From contig JAOPXK010000024.1 in assembly GCA_025965195.1 (NCBI GenBank), forward strand, positions 39,084 to 103,083: a DNA stretch of 64,000 bases, read 5' to 3'. Below are positions 1 through 8,201 of the stretch, one piece after another. The notes under the pieces are model-generated. The model ran no database searches, was not told the DNA's origin, and was given only the letters and a program-made list of their open reading frames with translations. This DNA comes from Marmoricola sp. (GTDB lineage: Bacteria; Actinomycetota; Actinomycetes; Propionibacteriales; Nocardioidaceae). Within the stretch, counting starts at the first letter, position 1. Each line of letters begins with the position of its first letter. Position numbers and translations under genes: made by a program.

Positions 1-862
1 AGCCGCCCTCGTTGAACTTGTTGTTCGCGTAGGCCCACAGCACGGTCTTGTCGTTGGTGGGGTTGTCGGCCAGGTAGGCCAGCACGTACCAGGACGTCGG
101 CTCCTTGACCAGCGTCGTGCGCGCCCGGTTGGACAGCCTGACCAGCACGGCCGGGTCGATGGCGTTCAGGTCGATGAGCCGGTACGACGAGCTGCCGGTG
201 CCCTGGTCCTGGAACTGGCCGTTCCAGTAGAACCGCTGCTCGTGCTTGGTCGTCGCGTCGATCGGCACCTCGACGATGCCGTAGCCCGGATAGACCGAGA
301 GCGAGAACGCTTTGCTCGAGCCGGTCTTGTCGATGATCGCGCTGCGCATCTGGTTGAAGCCCGCGACCGTGAGGGGGTCGACCTTCTCCGGCTGCTCGAC
401 GGTGATGCTGCCGGGATCTCCGCTCCCGCCGCTCGCGGTCGAGCCGCCACCGTGTGCCGCGAACAGCGAGACCCCACCGATGGCCAGCGCGATGGCTGCG
501 GCGGCGACGAGGGTGAAGATCCCCCGCAGTCCCATCGGGCCCGACATCTTGGTGGCGGGCGGGGTGAACTTCTGGAACGGCGCGGACTGCTCGACGGTGG
601 GTGCGCTGCTCGGCTCGGGGATCGTGGACGTCGCGCCCACGACAGGGGCCGCCGCCGCCACGGGACTCGGCGGCGGAGCGGCCGCCGCCTTCAGGTCGTT
701 GGTGAGCATGTCGATCTCGGCCAACGAGTGCGCGCCACGGATCTGCTCGGTCCGCTTGTCGCGGTCGGCCTCGATGATCTGGCCGTTGACGCAGGCCTGC
801 TTGACGAGACTGATCGCGGCGTCGCGATCGCTGTCACGAGCCTTCATCCCCGACCGGTCCAT
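1..862 (-). CDS. DUF1707-domain membrane protein (3' end cut by window)
   Basis: Reading the minus strand from 862 gives an open frame to the window edge, so the C-terminus is missing. Residues about 6-55 (MKARDSDRDAAISLVKQACV, then a helix ending near AEIDMLTNDL) match the DUF1707 domain found at the N-terminus of many actinobacterial membrane proteins. A Pro/Ala/Thr-rich linker follows, then one hydrophobic helix (IFTLVAAAAIALAIGGVSLF), then an extracytoplasmic domain containing SLSVYPGYGIVEVPID and, near the edge, TNDKTVLWAYANN. The function of this family is not known. Starts at 898 and 847 are also in frame; 862 was chosen because many homologues begin a few residues before the DUF1707 motif, and no strong ribosome site decides it. 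Confidence 0.75.
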   Translation of the reverse strand, partial: MDRSGMKARDSDRDAAISLVKQACVNGQIIEADRDKRTEQIRGAHSLAEIDMLTNDLKAAAAPPPSPVAAAAPVVGATSTIPEPSSAPTVEQSAPFQKFTPPATKMSGPMGLRGIFTLVAAAAIALAIGGVSLFAAHGGGSTASGGSGDPGSITVEQPEKVDPLTVAGFNQMRSAIIDKTGSSKAFSLSVYPGYGIVEVPIDATTKHEQRFYWNGQFQDQGTGSSSYRLIDLNAIDPAVLVRLSNRARTTLVKEPTSWYVLAYLADNPTNDKTVLWAYANNKFNEGG

Positions 863-959
863 GCCATCACGGTAGTGGCCCCAACGGCGCGCAGACATGG
901 CCGGACGGGGCCATTTCGGGTGGCCCTCAGAGTGCGGTCAGCCGGTCTTCAGCCGGTCT

Positions 960-1859
960 TCACACGGCGATGTGCGTGACCTCGGCCTGGATCCTCCGGC
1001 GTGGCACCAGCTCGACGATCAGCATCGCGGCGATCACCATCGAGCCGCCGACCAGCATCCGCGCGGTGAGGGACTCACTGCCCAGCAGCACCGCGAAGAA
1101 CGCCGCGAACACCGGCTCCATGCTCATGATGATCGCGCTACGGGTGGGAGGCAGGTGTGACTGCGCCCAGGTCTGGCCGAGCAGGGCGGCCGCTCCGGCG
1201 AACAGGGCCATGTAGCCGATCGAGAGCCAGTCACCACTCCGATGGGGTACGTCGATCCCGCCGGGGGCCGCAGCCACGAGGCAGATCACCGCAATCACCA
1301 CGATCTGCAGGATCGACATGCCGATCGCGTCTGCGGGCCGCGACCAGGCGCCGAGCCCGACGATGTGCAGCGCATAGAGCATCGCGGACAGGAGGGTCAG
1401 CGTTTCGCCGTACCCGACATGGAAGCCGCTCAGGGTCAGTACGCCGAGCCCACACACGGCGAGCAGCACCGCCACCCAGGTCAGCTTGCCGATCCGGGTC
1501 TTGAGCAGCACGGCGGCGAAGAGCGGGGTGCACACGACGTACATGCCGGTGATGAAGCCCGAGACGCTGGCCGCCGTGTGCGCGAGCCCGGCGGTCTGGA
1601 GGATCTGCGCAACGCCGTACAGGCTGCCGAGGACGATCGCGTGCCTGCGCTTCTCCGGCGACAACCGGGAGATCGCGCGCGGTGCCAGCAGCAACATCGC
1701 GGCGGACGCGATCGCGAACCGGATGGCCAGGAAGTCGATGACGGCAACCCGGTCGAGGAGGTCATGGATCAGGAAGAACGTCGACCCCCAGCAGGCCGTC
1801 ATCGCCAACAGGGCAACGGTCGCGAGCAGGGTCGTACGCCGTTCGGTGAGTGCGCTCAT
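960..1859 (-). CDS. EamA/DMT-family transporter
   Basis: The 299-residue protein is almost entirely hydrophobic, with about ten predicted membrane helices in two halves, as expected for the drug/metabolite transporter superfamily. The N-terminal half begins with the family's TACWGSTFFLIHDLL segment. The second half contains AIIMSMEPVFAAFFAVLLGS, the typical EamA signature around an SxEPV motif. Substrates of such carriers range from amino acids to nucleosides, and none can be assigned here. The downstream end carries two abutting 11-bp copies (940-950 and 951-961), probably just replication slippage. Confidence 0.9.
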   Translation of the reverse strand: MSALTERRTTLLATVALLAMTACWGSTFFLIHDLLDRVAVIDFLAIRFAIASAAMLLLAPRAISRLSPEKRRHAIVLGSLYGVAQILQTAGLAHTAASVSGFITGMYVVCTPLFAAVLLKTRIGKLTWVAVLLAVCGLGVLTLSGFHVGYGETLTLLSAMLYALHIVGLGAWSRPADAIGMSILQIVVIAVICLVAAAPGGIDVPHRSGDWLSIGYMALFAGAAALLGQTWAQSHLPPTRSAIIMSMEPVFAAFFAVLLGSESLTARMLVGGSMVIAAMLIVELVPRRRIQAEVTHIAV

Positions 1860-1884
1860 CGGGCGTCAGCCTAGTTTGCACAGC

Positions 1885-1927
1885 CGGGTGCCTGAGCCCG
1901 CCCGGTGAAGGAGGCCTCAGGCACCCG
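1885..1927. terminator. Hairpin terminator between 1936 gene and EamA gene
   Basis: A perfect 12-bp stem (CGGGTGCCTGAG at 1885-1896 with CTCAGGCACCCG at 1916-1927) encloses a 19-nt loop. It begins 8 nt after the stop codon of the minus-strand gene ending at 1936. There is no U-tract, which is common for actinobacterial terminators. Confidence 0.7.
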
Positions 1928-1935
1928 ACTGGTCG

Positions 1936-3153
1936 TCAGGGACGCGCGGGGAAGAGCACCGGGACATTGTCCTGGTTGCCACCGAAGGACTGGATCTTGG
2001 CGAGGGTGCCGTCCGGCGAGAGCCGCATCAGGCTCCAGCCGTTGTCCCAGACCGTCGCGAGCACCGAGTCCGAACCCTCGTCCCAGACCGAGTCACTGAC
2101 GAACACGCCGTCCTGTCCCTGCGAGCGGAACTCCGCCACCGGCCGGCCGGTCTTCGCGTCCAGGATCGACAGTGAGCTGGAACCGAGGCCGTCGAAGTAC
2201 GCCGGCAGGCCGAGGATGTACCTGCCGTCCGGGCTGTACTTCCCCAACGTGTAGTCGCAGGTCGAGAACACGGTGCGCCTGAGGTCGCCGTCGCCGGTCG
2301 GCTCGTAGGCCGCCGAGCAGGATCCGGTGTCGGTCGCCGAGGTCATCCCCGCGTAGCTGCCGTCGCTGCGGAGGTCGGCCAGCTTCGTGATCTTGTCGTC
2401 GACCGCGACGTTGAGTCCGTGGGAGTCGACCTCTTCGGCGACCGGCTTGTTCGTGCCGGTCACGTTGTAGTAGATCGTGCAGCCGTGCCCCTGGGCCTCC
2501 TGGCAGCTCGTCGAGCCCGAGACGGCGACGGGCTGGACACCCGGCTCGTGACTCGGCCAGAACACCTCGGGCAGTCCGCCGGCCAGGATCGTCATGATGG
2601 TGCCGCCGTCGGTCGCGAACGCCGCCACCGTCCCGTCCTGGGACACCGCAATGCTGTCTCCACCCGGCACCGTCTTCAGGACCGAGCCGTTCGCGTCGAG
2701 GACCGACACCCGGGTGTTGTTGTCCGCATCGATCTCGGAGGTGACCCAGCCGTCGCCCAGCTGCGCGAAGCTCAGGTAGTGGCCCGGGACCGAGACATCC
2801 TGGCCGTTGGGCAGGTGGATGGCGCCGTCCGCGAGGTACGGGATGTTCGGCGCGCTGCCCGTCGTCGCGACATCGGTGGTCAGTCGCACCTGCCTGGTGC
2901 CTCCCGGCGTCACGGACGGGGTCGACGTACCGGCCGGACCGACTCCGGAGGGGCTCGACCCGCTCGCCGTGATGAAGCCGGCGGGAATCGCCACCGCGGC
3001 GACCACGGCCGCCGTGGCGAGGCCGGTCACGATCCGGTGCTGGCGGCGCGTACGCCGGGCGCTCTGCTTGACGGCGTCGAGCCCGATCAGGTGGCCGTCG
3101 ATGTCGCCGGCCCGGTCCCGGAGCTCGTCGCGGAGCTGGTTGTCGGTGTTCAT
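1936..3153 (-). CDS. Membrane-anchored beta-propeller-like protein, sigma-factor partner
   Basis: This 405-residue protein has a short cytoplasmic N-terminus with a basic segment (RRTRRQHR), one membrane helix at about residues 42-62 and an extracytoplasmic region that resembles WD40/TolB-type propeller repeats (YSPDGRYILGLPAYF; VSQDGTVAAFATDGG). It overlaps the sigma-factor gene upstream by 4 nt (ATGA), so the two are co-transcribed. That arrangement and topology are those of an anti-sigma or sigma-modulating membrane partner. No clear anti-sigma zinc-finger motif is visible, so this role is inferred from position only. Confidence 0.7.
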   Translation of the reverse strand: MNTDNQLRDELRDRAGDIDGHLIGLDAVKQSARRTRRQHRIVTGLATAAVVAAVAIPAGFITASGSSPSGVGPAGTSTPSVTPGGTRQVRLTTDVATTGSAPNIPYLADGAIHLPNGQDVSVPGHYLSFAQLGDGWVTSEIDADNNTRVSVLDANGSVLKTVPGGDSIAVSQDGTVAAFATDGGTIMTILAGGLPEVFWPSHEPGVQPVAVSGSTSCQEAQGHGCTIYYNVTGTNKPVAEEVDSHGLNVAVDDKITKLADLRSDGSYAGMTSATDTGSCSAAYEPTGDGDLRRTVFSTCDYTLGKYSPDGRYILGLPAYFDGLGSSSLSILDAKTGRPVAEFRSQGQDGVFVSDSVWDEGSDSVLATVWDNGWSLMRLSPDGTLAKIQSFGGNQDNVPVLFPARP

Positions 3154-3707
3154 CGTTCCTCCTCGGGGGAGAGCTGGGGCAGGTCGCGGACGTGTTCGCG
3201 CATCGAGGCGATCGCCCGACTGGTCTGGGACTTCACGGTGCCGACGCTCACGCCGAGCACCTCGGCGGTCTCGGCCTCACTGAGGTCTTCGTAGTAGCGC
3301 AGCACGACTGCGGCCCGCTGCTTCCTGGGCAGTCGTTGCACGGCCACCCAGAGGGCGTCGTTGCGTTCGGCGTGCGACTCGTGGGCCGGCACGCTCTGGT
3401 CGGGCAGCTCGGACGTGGTCGTCTCGTTGCGCTTCCACGCCCGGCGCCACAACGAGTTGTGCTCGTTGACCAGGATCCGGCGTACGTAGCCGTCGATCAG
3501 CTCACGCTTCTGGACCTTGTCCCAGGAGAGGTACAGCTTGCCGAGCGCGACCTGCACGAGGTCCTCGGCTGCATGGCGCTCCCCCGTGAGGAGGTATGCC
3601 GTCCGCAGCAGGCTCGGCTGACGGGCTGCCATGTACGCCGTGAACTCGGCGTCTCGGGCGTCTCTGCTCACCAGCTCGACCCCAGTCGTCTCCATTGCGA
3701 TCTGCAC
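3150..3707 (-). CDS. SigE-family RNA polymerase sigma-70 factor
   Basis: At 185 residues this has the size of a group 4 (ECF) sigma factor. Region 2 spans about residues 25-95 (AYLLTGERHAAEDLVQVAL) and region 4 about 115-175, with the helix-turn-helix LSEAETAEVLGVSVGTVKSQ. The layout matches the Streptomyces-type SigE family. It probably directs transcription of envelope genes, including its own operon with the membrane protein at 1936. The 3707 start is a GTG with GAGG four bases upstream; an in-frame ATG at 3695 (METTGVEL) is the alternative. Confidence 0.9.
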   Translation of the reverse strand: MQIAMETTGVELVSRDARDAEFTAYMAARQPSLLRTAYLLTGERHAAEDLVQVALGKLYLSWDKVQKRELIDGYVRRILVNEHNSLWRRAWKRNETTTSELPDQSVPAHESHAERNDALWVAVQRLPRKQRAAVVLRYYEDLSEAETAEVLGVSVGTVKSQTSRAIASMREHVRDLPQLSPEEER

Positions 3708-3789
3708 CTGTCCTCACCACCCTTCCCCATCTCTGCCGCATGTTCTGCGACCAAGACGCGAAAAGGGTCGGTCAGGTTGCATCGGGGGA

Positions 3790-3879
3790 AGTTTTCTCAG
3801 GGTATGAACCCAGGCCTCCTCATCGCACACGTCGTGTCCTGTGCGAAGAGGAGGTATCCCCTCACACCCTGGGAAAACT
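3790..3879. repeat. Long two-part inverted repeat (90 nt)
   Basis: An outer stem pairs AGTTTTCTCAGGGT (3790-3803) with ACCCTGGGAAAACT (3866-3879) with one mismatch. An inner stem pairs CCTCCTCATCGCACA (3815-3829) with TGTGCGAAGAGGAGG (3840-3854), again with one mismatch, around a 10-nt loop. It starts 8 nt past the stop of the lytic transglycosylase gene and lies about 80 bp before the sigma-factor gene, both on the minus strand. It could be a terminator, a structured leader of the sigma mRNA, or a small mobile repeat. Confidence 0.8.
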
Positions 3880-3887
3880 GTCGACCA

Positions 3888-4640
3888 TCACGCCGGCATC
3901 CAGCCGTGCCGCATGGACCTGCGGATCGCGAGGACGTTGGCGACGTACGGCCTCGACATCGGGTAGATGCCGCGGGTGATCACCGCGCTCAGTCCCTGGT
4001 AGTAGCCGGCGATCGCGCGTCGGTCGGTTGAGGTGTGCTCGCGCAGCACCTTGAGCAACAGCACCCCGGCGAGCACGTTGTCGTGCACGTCGCGGAGGTG
4101 CAGCCGCCGGCCGGCGTACAGGCTCATCCAGGTGCCCGTCGTGGGCAGCACCTGCATCACGCCGATCGCGTGGGCGCTCGAGACGACGTGCTGCTGCCAG
4201 CCGGACTCCTCCCAGGCCAACGCCAGCGCCAGCTTCACGGGTACGCCGTTGCGATGGGCCGTGCGGGTGATGATCTGCCGGACGCGGGCGCGCGGAACGT
4301 CCTTCCGGACGGCGTGCGTGGTGGTCGCGTGCTGCTTCTTGTGACCGGCTCTCCGGGTCGCACTGACCACGACCGGGATCCGGATCCGCTCGCCGACGTA
4401 CAGCACGCCGTGCCTGATCCTGTTCAGCCGGATCAGCTCGGCGGTCCAGGCGTGGTAGCGGACGGCGAGGCCGGTGGCGGTGTCGCCCGGCCGGACGGTG
4501 TGCACGACGATCCGCCGGTCCGGATGGCCCGGCCAAGGCCGTGAGGCGGCGTACGACGGCTGCGGCAGCAGCACCGTGCAGCCGATGGCGAGCGTCAAGA
4601 TGAGTGGAACCGCATGGCGGACGAGCTGGGTGAATCGCAC
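3888..4640 (-). CDS. Secreted LysM lytic transglycosylase
   Basis: Residues 1-31 form a signal peptide ending PSYAA. A LysM peptidoglycan-binding domain follows at about 44-90 (VHTVRPGDTATGLAVRYHAW to VGERIRIPV). A soluble-lytic-transglycosylase-like domain covers about 118-230, with the catalytic Glu in ALAWEESGW and the following HAIGVMQVLP motif. It should cleave glycan strands of peptidoglycan outside the membrane. The gene stands alone, downstream of the PASTA kinase on the same strand with a 119-bp gap. At 250 residues it is a compact member of the family. Confidence 0.9.
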   Translation of the reverse strand: MRFTQLVRHAVPLILTLAIGCTVLLPQPSYAASRPWPGHPDRRIVVHTVRPGDTATGLAVRYHAWTAELIRLNRIRHGVLYVGERIRIPVVVSATRRAGHKKQHATTTHAVRKDVPRARVRQIITRTAHRNGVPVKLALALAWEESGWQQHVVSSAHAIGVMQVLPTTGTWMSLYAGRRLHLRDVHDNVLAGVLLLKVLREHTSTDRRAIAGYYQGLSAVITRGIYPMSRPYVANVLAIRRSMRHGWMPA

Positions 4641-4759
4641 CTGAGCATCCCTTCGTCGAGGGCCCCGAGAACTGCCGGAAACCTGTGACTGGTGATACCA
4701 ACGTGACGCAGGTGACCCCGTGAGGTCAAGGGACGGGCAGTGCAGGCGTCCGTCCCGGC

Positions 4760-6739
4760 TCAGACGATCGTGAGCGTGATCGTGCTCCCGACGGGTGCCA
4801 TCTCGCCGGCGCCGGGGCTCTGCCCGACGACGTACTGGAGCCCGATGTAGACGTTCGAGTGCGTGGTCGCGACGTGGAAGCCGGCCTCCTCGAGGATCTG
4901 GGTCGCGGCGTCGACCCCCATCGCATGCACGTTGGGCACCTGCACGAGCTGGGGTCCCTTGGAGACGGTCAGCGCGATCGTGTCGCCCTTGAACGCATTG
5001 CCAGCGTTGGGGTCCTGGGCGATGACGTGGCCCTTGGGCACGGAGTCGCTGAACTCGTCGGTGGTGTCGACGGTGAGCTGGTGCTTCTCGAAGTACTTCT
5101 TCGCTGCCGAGGCGAGCCTGCCGGTGAAGTCGATGACCTTGACCGGCCTCGGTCCCTTGCTGAGGATCACGTCGACGGCGACGCCGGGACGCAGGCTGAC
5201 GCCGGCCAGCGGGTCGGTCCTGATCACCTTGCCCTTGGCCACGGTGTCGGAGAACTTCATGATCGCGTCTCCGAAGGACAGCTTCGAGCTCTGGAGCAGC
5301 GCCTGCGCCTCGTCGAGGGTCTTCCCACTCACGTCGGGTACGTCGTGCCGCTCGGGACCGAGCGAGATGACCGCAGAGAGCGTGCCGTTCTTGAGGATGC
5401 GAGACCCGGGCTCGGGATCGGTGCTCAGCACGTGACCGCGCGCGACCGTCTCGGAGTAGCCCTCGTCGGAGACCTTGAAGCCGAGCCCGGCCTTCTCGAC
5501 CTCGGCCTTCGCCGCGGCCTGCGTCATGTCGAGGACGCCGGGAGTGTTGGTGTAGCGGGCAATGCCGAAATACCAGCCGCCGAGACCGACGAGTGCTGCG
5601 ATGAGGAGCAGCGCGATCAGCATCACCGGGCCCCGGCGCGAGCGGCGCGGCTGACCCAGGGGGACCGGCGCCGAGGACGGCCGGCTCGGGGGAGGGACGC
5701 CGACCGCTGTGGTGAACTCGCGTTCCTGGTCGAAGACGTCGCCGGCTGATGCCGCGCTGTCGAAGGCGTGGGTCGAGGACGGGTCGATGATCGACCGGTC
5801 CTTGGGCAGCTGCAGCTCGTCGGTGTCGTTGCTGAGCACCCGCGGCTTCAGGTCCTCGGTCAGCTCGGGGTCGTCGACCACGCCATGGTCGAGCGCGTTG
5901 CGGACCCGGCGTACCTGGTGAAGGAGCACGCGGGCGTCGGTCGGACGCATTGTCTTGTCCCGTGCGGTCGCCCGGGCAACCAGCGCATCGACGTACGGCG
6001 GAATGCCGGGGACGACCGCCGACGGGGCAGGGATGTCCTCGTGCACGTGCTTGTAGGCGACCTGGATCGGGCTGTCGGCCTGGTGTGGCTTGCGGCCGGT
6101 GAGCATCTCGTAGATGAGTACGCCGGTGGCGTAGACGTCGGCGCGGGCATCGGCCTTGCCGTCCACGACGAGCTCGGGGGAGAGGTAGGACACCGTGCCG
6201 ATGAGGACGCCGCCCGTGGCGGTGTGCTGGGTCTCGGAGTTGATCGCGCGGGCCAGCCCGAAGTCGGCGACCTTGATCCGGCCGTCGTCGGCGAGCAGGA
6301 CGTTCTCGGGCTTCACGTCGCGGTGGATCATGCCGGCCTCGTGCGCGGCCGCGAGCGCGGAGAGAATCGGCTCGATGATGGCCAGCGTCTTGGCCGGAGA
6401 CATCGGGGATTCCTTGCGGATCAGGTCGCGCAGGGTCAGGCCGGGGACGTACTCCATCACCAGGAACAGCGTGCCGCGGTCCTCGCCCTGGTCGAAGACG
6501 GCCACGACGTTGTGGTGGGCCAGCCGAGCCGCAGAGCGGGCCTCGCGCTCGAACCGGCTGACGAACTCGTCGTCATCGGCGAGCCCCGCGTGCATGATCT
6601 TGACCGCGACGGTGCGATCCAGCCGCAGGTCGGTCGCCTCGTAGACAGTGGCCATCCCGCCGCGTGCGACCTTCGGTCCGACGCGGTATCTGCCGTCGAG
6701 GACACGCCCGATCATCGGGTCGGTGGCATCTCGGCCCAC
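4760..6739 (-). CDS. Ser/Thr protein kinase with four PASTA domains (PknB type)
   Basis: The 659-residue protein has a cytoplasmic Hanks-type kinase domain at about residues 18-280: Gly loop ARGGMATVYEA, lysine in AVKIM, catalytic loop HRDVKPENV and DFGLARA. A disordered stretch leads to one membrane helix near residue 375 (VMLIALLLIAALVGLGG). Four PASTA repeats fill the outside, for instance VPDVSGKTLDEAQALL and VPNVHAMGVDAATQIL. Such kinases sense muropeptides or lipid II and control growth and division. The gene diverges from the Rv2175c-like gene; in Mycobacterium tuberculosis Rv2175c lies beside and is phosphorylated by PknL, which lacks PASTA domains. Confidence 0.95.
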   Translation of the reverse strand: MGRDATDPMIGRVLDGRYRVGPKVARGGMATVYEATDLRLDRTVAVKIMHAGLADDDEFVSRFEREARSAARLAHHNVVAVFDQGEDRGTLFLVMEYVPGLTLRDLIRKESPMSPAKTLAIIEPILSALAAAHEAGMIHRDVKPENVLLADDGRIKVADFGLARAINSETQHTATGGVLIGTVSYLSPELVVDGKADARADVYATGVLIYEMLTGRKPHQADSPIQVAYKHVHEDIPAPSAVVPGIPPYVDALVARATARDKTMRPTDARVLLHQVRRVRNALDHGVVDDPELTEDLKPRVLSNDTDELQLPKDRSIIDPSSTHAFDSAASAGDVFDQEREFTTAVGVPPPSRPSSAPVPLGQPRRSRRGPVMLIALLLIAALVGLGGWYFGIARYTNTPGVLDMTQAAAKAEVEKAGLGFKVSDEGYSETVARGHVLSTDPEPGSRILKNGTLSAVISLGPERHDVPDVSGKTLDEAQALLQSSKLSFGDAIMKFSDTVAKGKVIRTDPLAGVSLRPGVAVDVILSKGPRPVKVIDFTGRLASAAKKYFEKHQLTVDTTDEFSDSVPKGHVIAQDPNAGNAFKGDTIALTVSKGPQLVQVPNVHAMGVDAATQILEEAGFHVATTHSNVYIGLQYVVGQSPGAGEMAPVGSTITLTIV

Positions 6740-6844
6740 GGTCGTCCTCCAGACGCCGGGCGGGGAAGGGTCCGGCTACCGGCCCACTTTAGTTGGTTCC
6801 GGGGCGTATTCGCGGCAGCGCGGCGCTGCTGGCAACATGGGGCC

Positions 6845-7210
6845 GTGACCCAAAACACGACGGATCTCGGCGTACTCATCGACGACTGGCTCGACTGGAA
6901 GGCCGCAGGCGAGGCCCTGGGGGTCAGCGTGACCAAGGTGCGCACCCTGATCCGGGAGCACCAGCTGGCTGCCGCCGTACCTTCCGAGGGTGCCGGCCAG
7001 CAGGTTCCGGCAGCCTTCTTCCAGGACGGCGAGATCGTCAAGGGCATCCCGGGGGTGCTCACCGTGCTGCACGACGGGGGGTACGACGACCGGCAGATCC
7101 TGGTCTGGCTGTTCAGCGAGGACGAGACCCTTCCCGGCCGGCCGATCGACGCGCTGCGCGAGAACAGAGGCACGGAGGTGAAGCGCCGCGCTCAGGCGAT
7201 GGCCTTCTGA
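6845..7210 (+). CDS. Rv2175c-family DNA-binding protein
   Basis: The 121-residue product starts at a GTG (VTQNTTDLGVLIDDWLDW). An N-terminal winged helix-turn-helix (AAGEALGVSVTKVRTLIREH) is followed by the conserved C-terminal block GIPGVLTVLHDGGYDDRQIL. This is the Rv2175c fold, a nucleoid- or promoter-binding protein regulated by phosphorylation in mycobacteria. It diverges from the PASTA kinase across about 105 bp, consistent with a kinase-substrate pair. Its stop overlaps the start of the RNase gene (TGATG). Confidence 0.9.
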   Translation: MTQNTTDLGVLIDDWLDWKAAGEALGVSVTKVRTLIREHQLAAAVPSEGAGQQVPAAFFQDGEIVKGIPGVLTVLHDGGYDDRQILVWLFSEDETLPGRPIDALRENRGTEVKRRAQAMAF

Positions 7211-7638
7211 TGCATCGGGTCCTCAAGCAGGTCGTCGGCATTGCCGTTGTCGTGCTGCTGGTCGGCGTCGTGTGGTGGGCCCGGCTCGGCGGCGGCACCG
7301 AGGCCAGCGTCGAGGGGACCGCGCAGAGCTCGTCAGCCGGCACCGACCCGGACTCCGGGCTGCACTGGGTCGCTGCTGCCGACCTGCCGGCCCAGGCGCG
7401 CGACACGGTCGCGCTGATCAAGAGCGGCGGGCCCTTTCCCTACTCCGAGGACGGCATCGTCTTCGGCAACCGGGAAGGCATCCTGCCGAAGGAGTCGAGC
7501 GGGTACTACCACGAGTACACCGTCACCACGCCGGGATCGCCGGACCGGGGCGCCCGGCGGATCATTGCGGCCAGGGGCGGCGCGATGTACTACACAGATG
7601 ACCACTACAGCTCCTTCCAACGGATTGAGGGCAGATGA
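7210..7638 (+). CDS. Secreted/membrane-anchored guanyl-specific ribonuclease (barnase/RNase Sa-like)
   Basis: Residues 1-27 form an uncleaved anchor or signal (VVGIAVVVLLVGVVWWA). From about residue 50 the protein follows microbial ribonuclease order: LPAQARDTVALIKSGGPFPY, then VFGNREGILP, the YYHEYTV strand carrying the catalytic Glu, ARRIIA with the catalytic Arg, and MYYTDDHYSSF with the catalytic His. The gene overlaps the Rv2175c-like gene by 1 nt and the barstar gene by 4 nt. The inhibitor next door protects the cytoplasm until export. It may be an anti-competitor toxin or a scavenging enzyme. Confidence 0.9.
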   Translation: MHRVLKQVVGIAVVVLLVGVVWWARLGGGTEASVEGTAQSSSAGTDPDSGLHWVAAADLPAQARDTVALIKSGGPFPYSEDGIVFGNREGILPKESSGYYHEYTVTTPGSPDRGARRIIAARGGAMYYTDDHYSSFQRIEGR

Positions 7639-8060
7639 GCGGGCTCGCTGGACTCCTGGCACACAAGCACCCCTCTGGCGTCTACCAGTGGCACACGGCG
7701 TTCGCGCCAGCTGACGTCAAGCACACGGTCGAGCACGCCGGCTGGCGGTTCGCCTACGTCGATGGCTGGACCCACCAGGACAAGGAGTCGTTCCTCGGCT
7801 CCGTGGCCGAAGTGCTGTCCTTTCCCGACCACTTCGGGAAGAACTTCGATGCGCTAGCCGACTGCCTCCGCGACCTCACCGGCACCGGACGGATCCTGCT
7901 CTGGGACGGCTGGGCCCCCCTCGCCCGCTCCGATCGAACCGCGTTCGACACCGCCATCGACGTCTTCTCAGCCCGCGCCACCGATGACCCCGCCAACCCC
8001 TTCTCCCTGCTCCTCCGTGGCGAAGGCCCCTCGATCGGTCTCCCCCTCCTCGACGCGTAG
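7635..8060 (+). CDS. Barstar-family ribonuclease inhibitor
   Basis: This 141-residue cytoplasmic protein contains the barstar core HFGKNFDALADCLRDL after a VDGWTHQDKESFLGSVAEVL segment. Barstar proteins plug the active site of barnase-like RNases. The ATG overlaps the RNase stop as ATGA, so both are made together. It is longer than barstar itself (about 90 residues) because of an N-terminal extension of roughly 40 residues (ASGVYQWHTAFAPADVKH), a common form in actinobacteria. Confidence 0.92.
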   Translation: MSGLAGLLAHKHPSGVYQWHTAFAPADVKHTVEHAGWRFAYVDGWTHQDKESFLGSVAEVLSFPDHFGKNFDALADCLRDLTGTGRILLWDGWAPLARSDRTAFDTAIDVFSARATDDPANPFSLLLRGEGPSIGLPLLDA

Positions 8061-8067
8061 GCGGGGC

Positions 8068-8093
8068 GAATTCACTGGGTACCTAGTGAATTC
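8068..8093. terminator. Near-perfect 26-bp palindrome between convergent genes
   Basis: GAATTCACT and AGTGAATTC flank GGGTACCT; only one base pair breaks full symmetry. The flanks extend the pairing (GGGGC before, GCGCTCCCC after). It lies between the ends of the barstar gene and the polyprenyl synthase gene, so a bidirectional terminator is the likely role. Confidence 0.6.
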
Positions 8094-8201
8094 AGCGCTC
8101 CCCGTGCGAAATAACGGACGGGAAGCGTGCAAAACCAACGGGATGTCGGCAGCGCGGGGACGGAGGGATGCCCGGACGACCGCGCAACCGTGGTGCGGCG
8201 C

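Noticed and set aside
940..961. Two abutting 11-bp copies (AGCCGGTCTTC)
   Set aside because: Too short and isolated at a gene end to call a regulatory or mobile element.
4641..4759. Possible c-di-AMP (ydaO) riboswitch before the lytic transglycosylase, as seen for some actinobacterial wall hydrolases
   Set aside because: The conserved core of that riboswitch could not be found in this 119-bp gap.
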